Under the pieces are notes generated by a model, which saw only the letters and a program-made list of their open reading frames with translations, made no database searches and had not been told where the DNA came from. Positions 31,502-33,009 of a DNA stretch of 33,009 nucleotides are shown in pieces; position 1 is the stretch's first letter, and every line of letters starts with the position of its first letter. The position numbers and the translations under genes are program-made. The stretch covers positions 1-33,009 of the forward strand of contig NZ_JAILMR010000031.1 in assembly GCF_024692365.1 (NCBI RefSeq), given 5' to 3'. The stretch comes from Ruminococcus sp. (GTDB lineage Bacteria > Bacillota > Clostridia > Oscillospirales > Ruminococcaceae).

Positions 31502-32215
31502 TCAATAATTTGAATGTTTGTGTGCGGATAAAGCATATACATTATTCTTGTAAGTGTTGATCTCATTTACGTAATTCGCACAGTTTGTGCAGTTGTACAG
31601 ACCTGAAGGAATAGTGGTGTAGTAGCCGGGATCAAGTCTTGTACCGGAGTAACTGCCTTCACGGATAGAGAAATCAAGGTGAGGATCGGAGCTATTGCCT
31701 GTGCTGCCGACTTTTCCGATCTCTGTTCCGACTGAAACGGTTGCGCCGTTTGCAATAGTGATCTGGCTCAGGTGCGTATAAACAGTCAGGTAGGTTTTAC
31801 CTTCGATCTTATGAGTGATTACAACGTAATTACCCGCACCACCGTTCCAGCTGCCGGGATAGGTCTGTACAGTTCCTGCAGCTGCTGCTCTGACAGATGT
31901 ACCGGTAGGTGCTGCGATATCTATCGCACCATGATTTCTGCCGTCAACGAATGCAGAGGAAATTGCCGCAACACCGGGAACAGGCCAGCTGAACTGTCTC
32001 TTTGTGGGTTTAACTATTGGTGCAGAACGAAGTACTGACTTCATCTTTGAACGGGAAGCAGGACCAAAATAACCATCTACTGCTAAACCATACTTTCTCT
32101 GGAATGCTAAAACTGCTGTCTTTGTTGCATTGCCAAAAGCACCATCAACATCTAATTTAGAAGTAGAAAGACGAGAACCGTTTCTATCGCCATTAACAAT
32201 AACCTGAATCCGCAA
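31502..32215 (-). pseudogene. M23 family peptidase with peptidoglycan-binding domain, 5' end lost
   Basis: The remaining 237 codons encode a PG-binding type 1 domain (about residues 15-65, VDGAFGNATKTAVLAFQ and VDGYFGPAS) and an M23/LytM domain. The zinc motif HxxxD is present as NHGAIDIA, and VYTHLSQI and GSTGNSSDPHLDFS follow. The usual HxH near the end reads HLD, so one expected zinc ligand or catalytic His is Asp. The C-terminal tail has a CTNC pair. There is no signal peptide, and the only start is a TTG without ribosome binding site at the border with an IS1380-type element. I therefore read it as truncated by that insertion. It would have cut cell-wall peptides outside the cell. Confidence 0.75.
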
Positions 32216-33009
32216 AACTGAACCCGCGAAGTACTATACAAAACAGCGTAAATATGGTAAAATAGAGATACAAGAAACGCTGTGAAAACAGCACCCGGAG
32301 GGTGAAAACAAAAATGCGGAAAATTGAGTATGTTGTAAGCGAAGAAAGACTGATCACGCCGAGCGGATTGTCACTCGTAGGACAAGTGCTCGGCAAGTCA
32401 AATCTGATCAAAAATGCCAACCGTATGCGGACGGAAAAGCGCTCTCAACCACAGATCAAAAACGGCGACATTCTCCTGACCATGATCGGTCTGCTAGCAC
32501 TCGGGAAATCGGACTTTGAGAATGTCAATGAGTTTCATAAGGACGAGGAATTTTACAAGATCGCACTCGGTATCGCTTATGGCATACCATCGGAATTCTC
32601 CCTGCGAAATCGGCTCGACATCATCGGTACAACGATGAATCAGCAGATCCTTGACGGCAATGTCGATATGTTACTGTCCTGCGGCTATGAACCGTCATCG
32701 CTTGCAAACGGCTATGTTCCGGTAGATATTGATGTTTCGCCGTTCGACAATTCCGGCAGTCATAAAGCAGGCTTTTCCCGCACCTACAAGAATTTTGACG
32801 GCTATGCGCCGATCTTTGCATACATCGGAACCGAGGGATATCTCTGCAATGCAGAACTCCGTGAGGGAAAGCAGCATTGTCAGAGCGGCACGCCGGAATT
32901 TCTCTCCGAAGCCATCACAGCAGCGAAGCAGATGACGAGAAAGCCGCTGTTGTTCCGTATGGATTCCGGCAATGATGCACTTGAAAATATGCTGCTTCTG
33001 CATTGGCAG
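32216..33009 (+). mobile_element. IS1380-family insertion sequence, left part
   Basis: The left part of an insertion sequence that continues beyond the window. Its left end is near 32203-32216, but I cannot fix the exact terminal repeat or target duplication because the other end is not visible. A 7-bp inverted repeat (ACAGCGT 32243-32249, ACGCTGT 32277-32283) flanks a promoter-like TAAAAT before the transposase gene. It interrupts the M23 gene. Confidence 0.75.
32314..33009 (+). CDS. IS1380-family transposase, N-terminal part (cut by window edge)
   Basis: An open frame of 232 codons that runs to the right edge with no stop. It begins MRKIEYVVSEERLITPSG after GGAGGGTG. The IS1380 DDE pattern is visible: VDIDVSPFDNSGSHKAGFS holds the first Asp, followed by YKNFDGYAPIFAYIG, GYLCNAELREGKQHCQSGT and LLFRMDSGNDALEN with the second Asp. 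The C-terminal third acidic residue lies outside the window. Base composition is richer in GC-ending codons than its neighbours, fitting a recent arrival. The frame is intact as far as it is visible. Confidence 0.88.
   Translation, partial: MRKIEYVVSEERLITPSGLSLVGQVLGKSNLIKNANRMRTEKRSQPQIKNGDILLTMIGLLALGKSDFENVNEFHKDEEFYKIALGIAYGIPSEFSLRNRLDIIGTTMNQQILDGNVDMLLSCGYEPSSLANGYVPVDIDVSPFDNSGSHKAGFSRTYKNFDGYAPIFAYIGTEGYLCNAELREGKQHCQSGTPEFLSEAITAAKQMTRKPLLFRMDSGNDALENMLLLHWQ

Noticed and set aside
1-33009. CRISPR array
   Set aside because: No regularly spaced direct repeats of 24-40 bp were seen; the only tandem repeat is the short TAATTCA run.

Overview
The window looks like a chromosomal segment of a low-to-mid GC Firmicute of the class Clostridia, most likely a gut Oscillospiraceae close to Ruminococcus. 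Support comes from consensus sigma-A promoters, strong AGGAGG ribosome binding sites, a FeoA-FeoB fusion followed by a Cys-rich FeoB partner, a Clostridia-type rhodanese-TusA-DsrE protein and an anaerobe-type sulfur gene set. The species is an inference.

Layout. 1-456 is the 3' end of tgt. 624-815 is a small unknown protein. 1046-3719 is an iron uptake unit (FeoA-FeoB plus a 46-residue Cys-rich membrane protein) with a DtxR/IdeR-like operator over its transcription start. 3829-9704 is a five-gene dlt-like operon: an adenylation enzyme, a carrier protein, a fold-type III PLP decarboxylase, an AlgI-like MBOAT acyltransferase and a membrane-anchored SGNH protein. 9705-10149 is non-coding and rich in inverted repeats. 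Then come leuB, a tRNA-Lys/tRNA-Leu pair and the C-terminal relic of a large serine recombinase.

From 12.5 to 31.1 kb most genes concern sulfur. They are a glutamate-cysteine ligase; a minus-strand operon of E1-like ThiF/MoeB, TtcA-like PP-loop enzyme and cysteine desulfurase; a divergent rhodanese-TusA-DsrE protein; and a seven-gene minus-strand operon. That operon, in transcription order, is NifX-like, CysK, NifK-like, NifD-like, a substrate-binding lipoprotein, an ABC ATPase and an ABC permease. After a housekeeping operon (two GNAT acetyltransferases, an HD protein, TcdA) comes metNIQ. The right edge holds a 5'-truncated M23 peptidase gene abutting an IS1380-family element that runs out of the window.

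How they may work together. The seven-gene operon resembles the nitrogenase-like sulfur-salvage systems (methylthio-alkane reductase type). An importer would bring in an organosulfur compound, a nitrogenase-like reductase would cleave a C-S bond, and CysK would capture the sulfide as cysteine. The desulfurase, E1 and TusA proteins would pass sulfur on, and glutamate-cysteine ligase would store it. The palindrome GATAACGTTATC, exact or near-exact, lies upstream of the promoters of the ligase, nitrogenase-like, metNIQ and acetyltransferase operons, which suggests one shared regulator. The two observations I rate highest are this nitrogenase-like operon and the dlt-like operon with an embedded decarboxylase and a non-canonical adenylation pocket, which may decorate a surface polymer with a decarboxylated amino acid instead of D-alanine.
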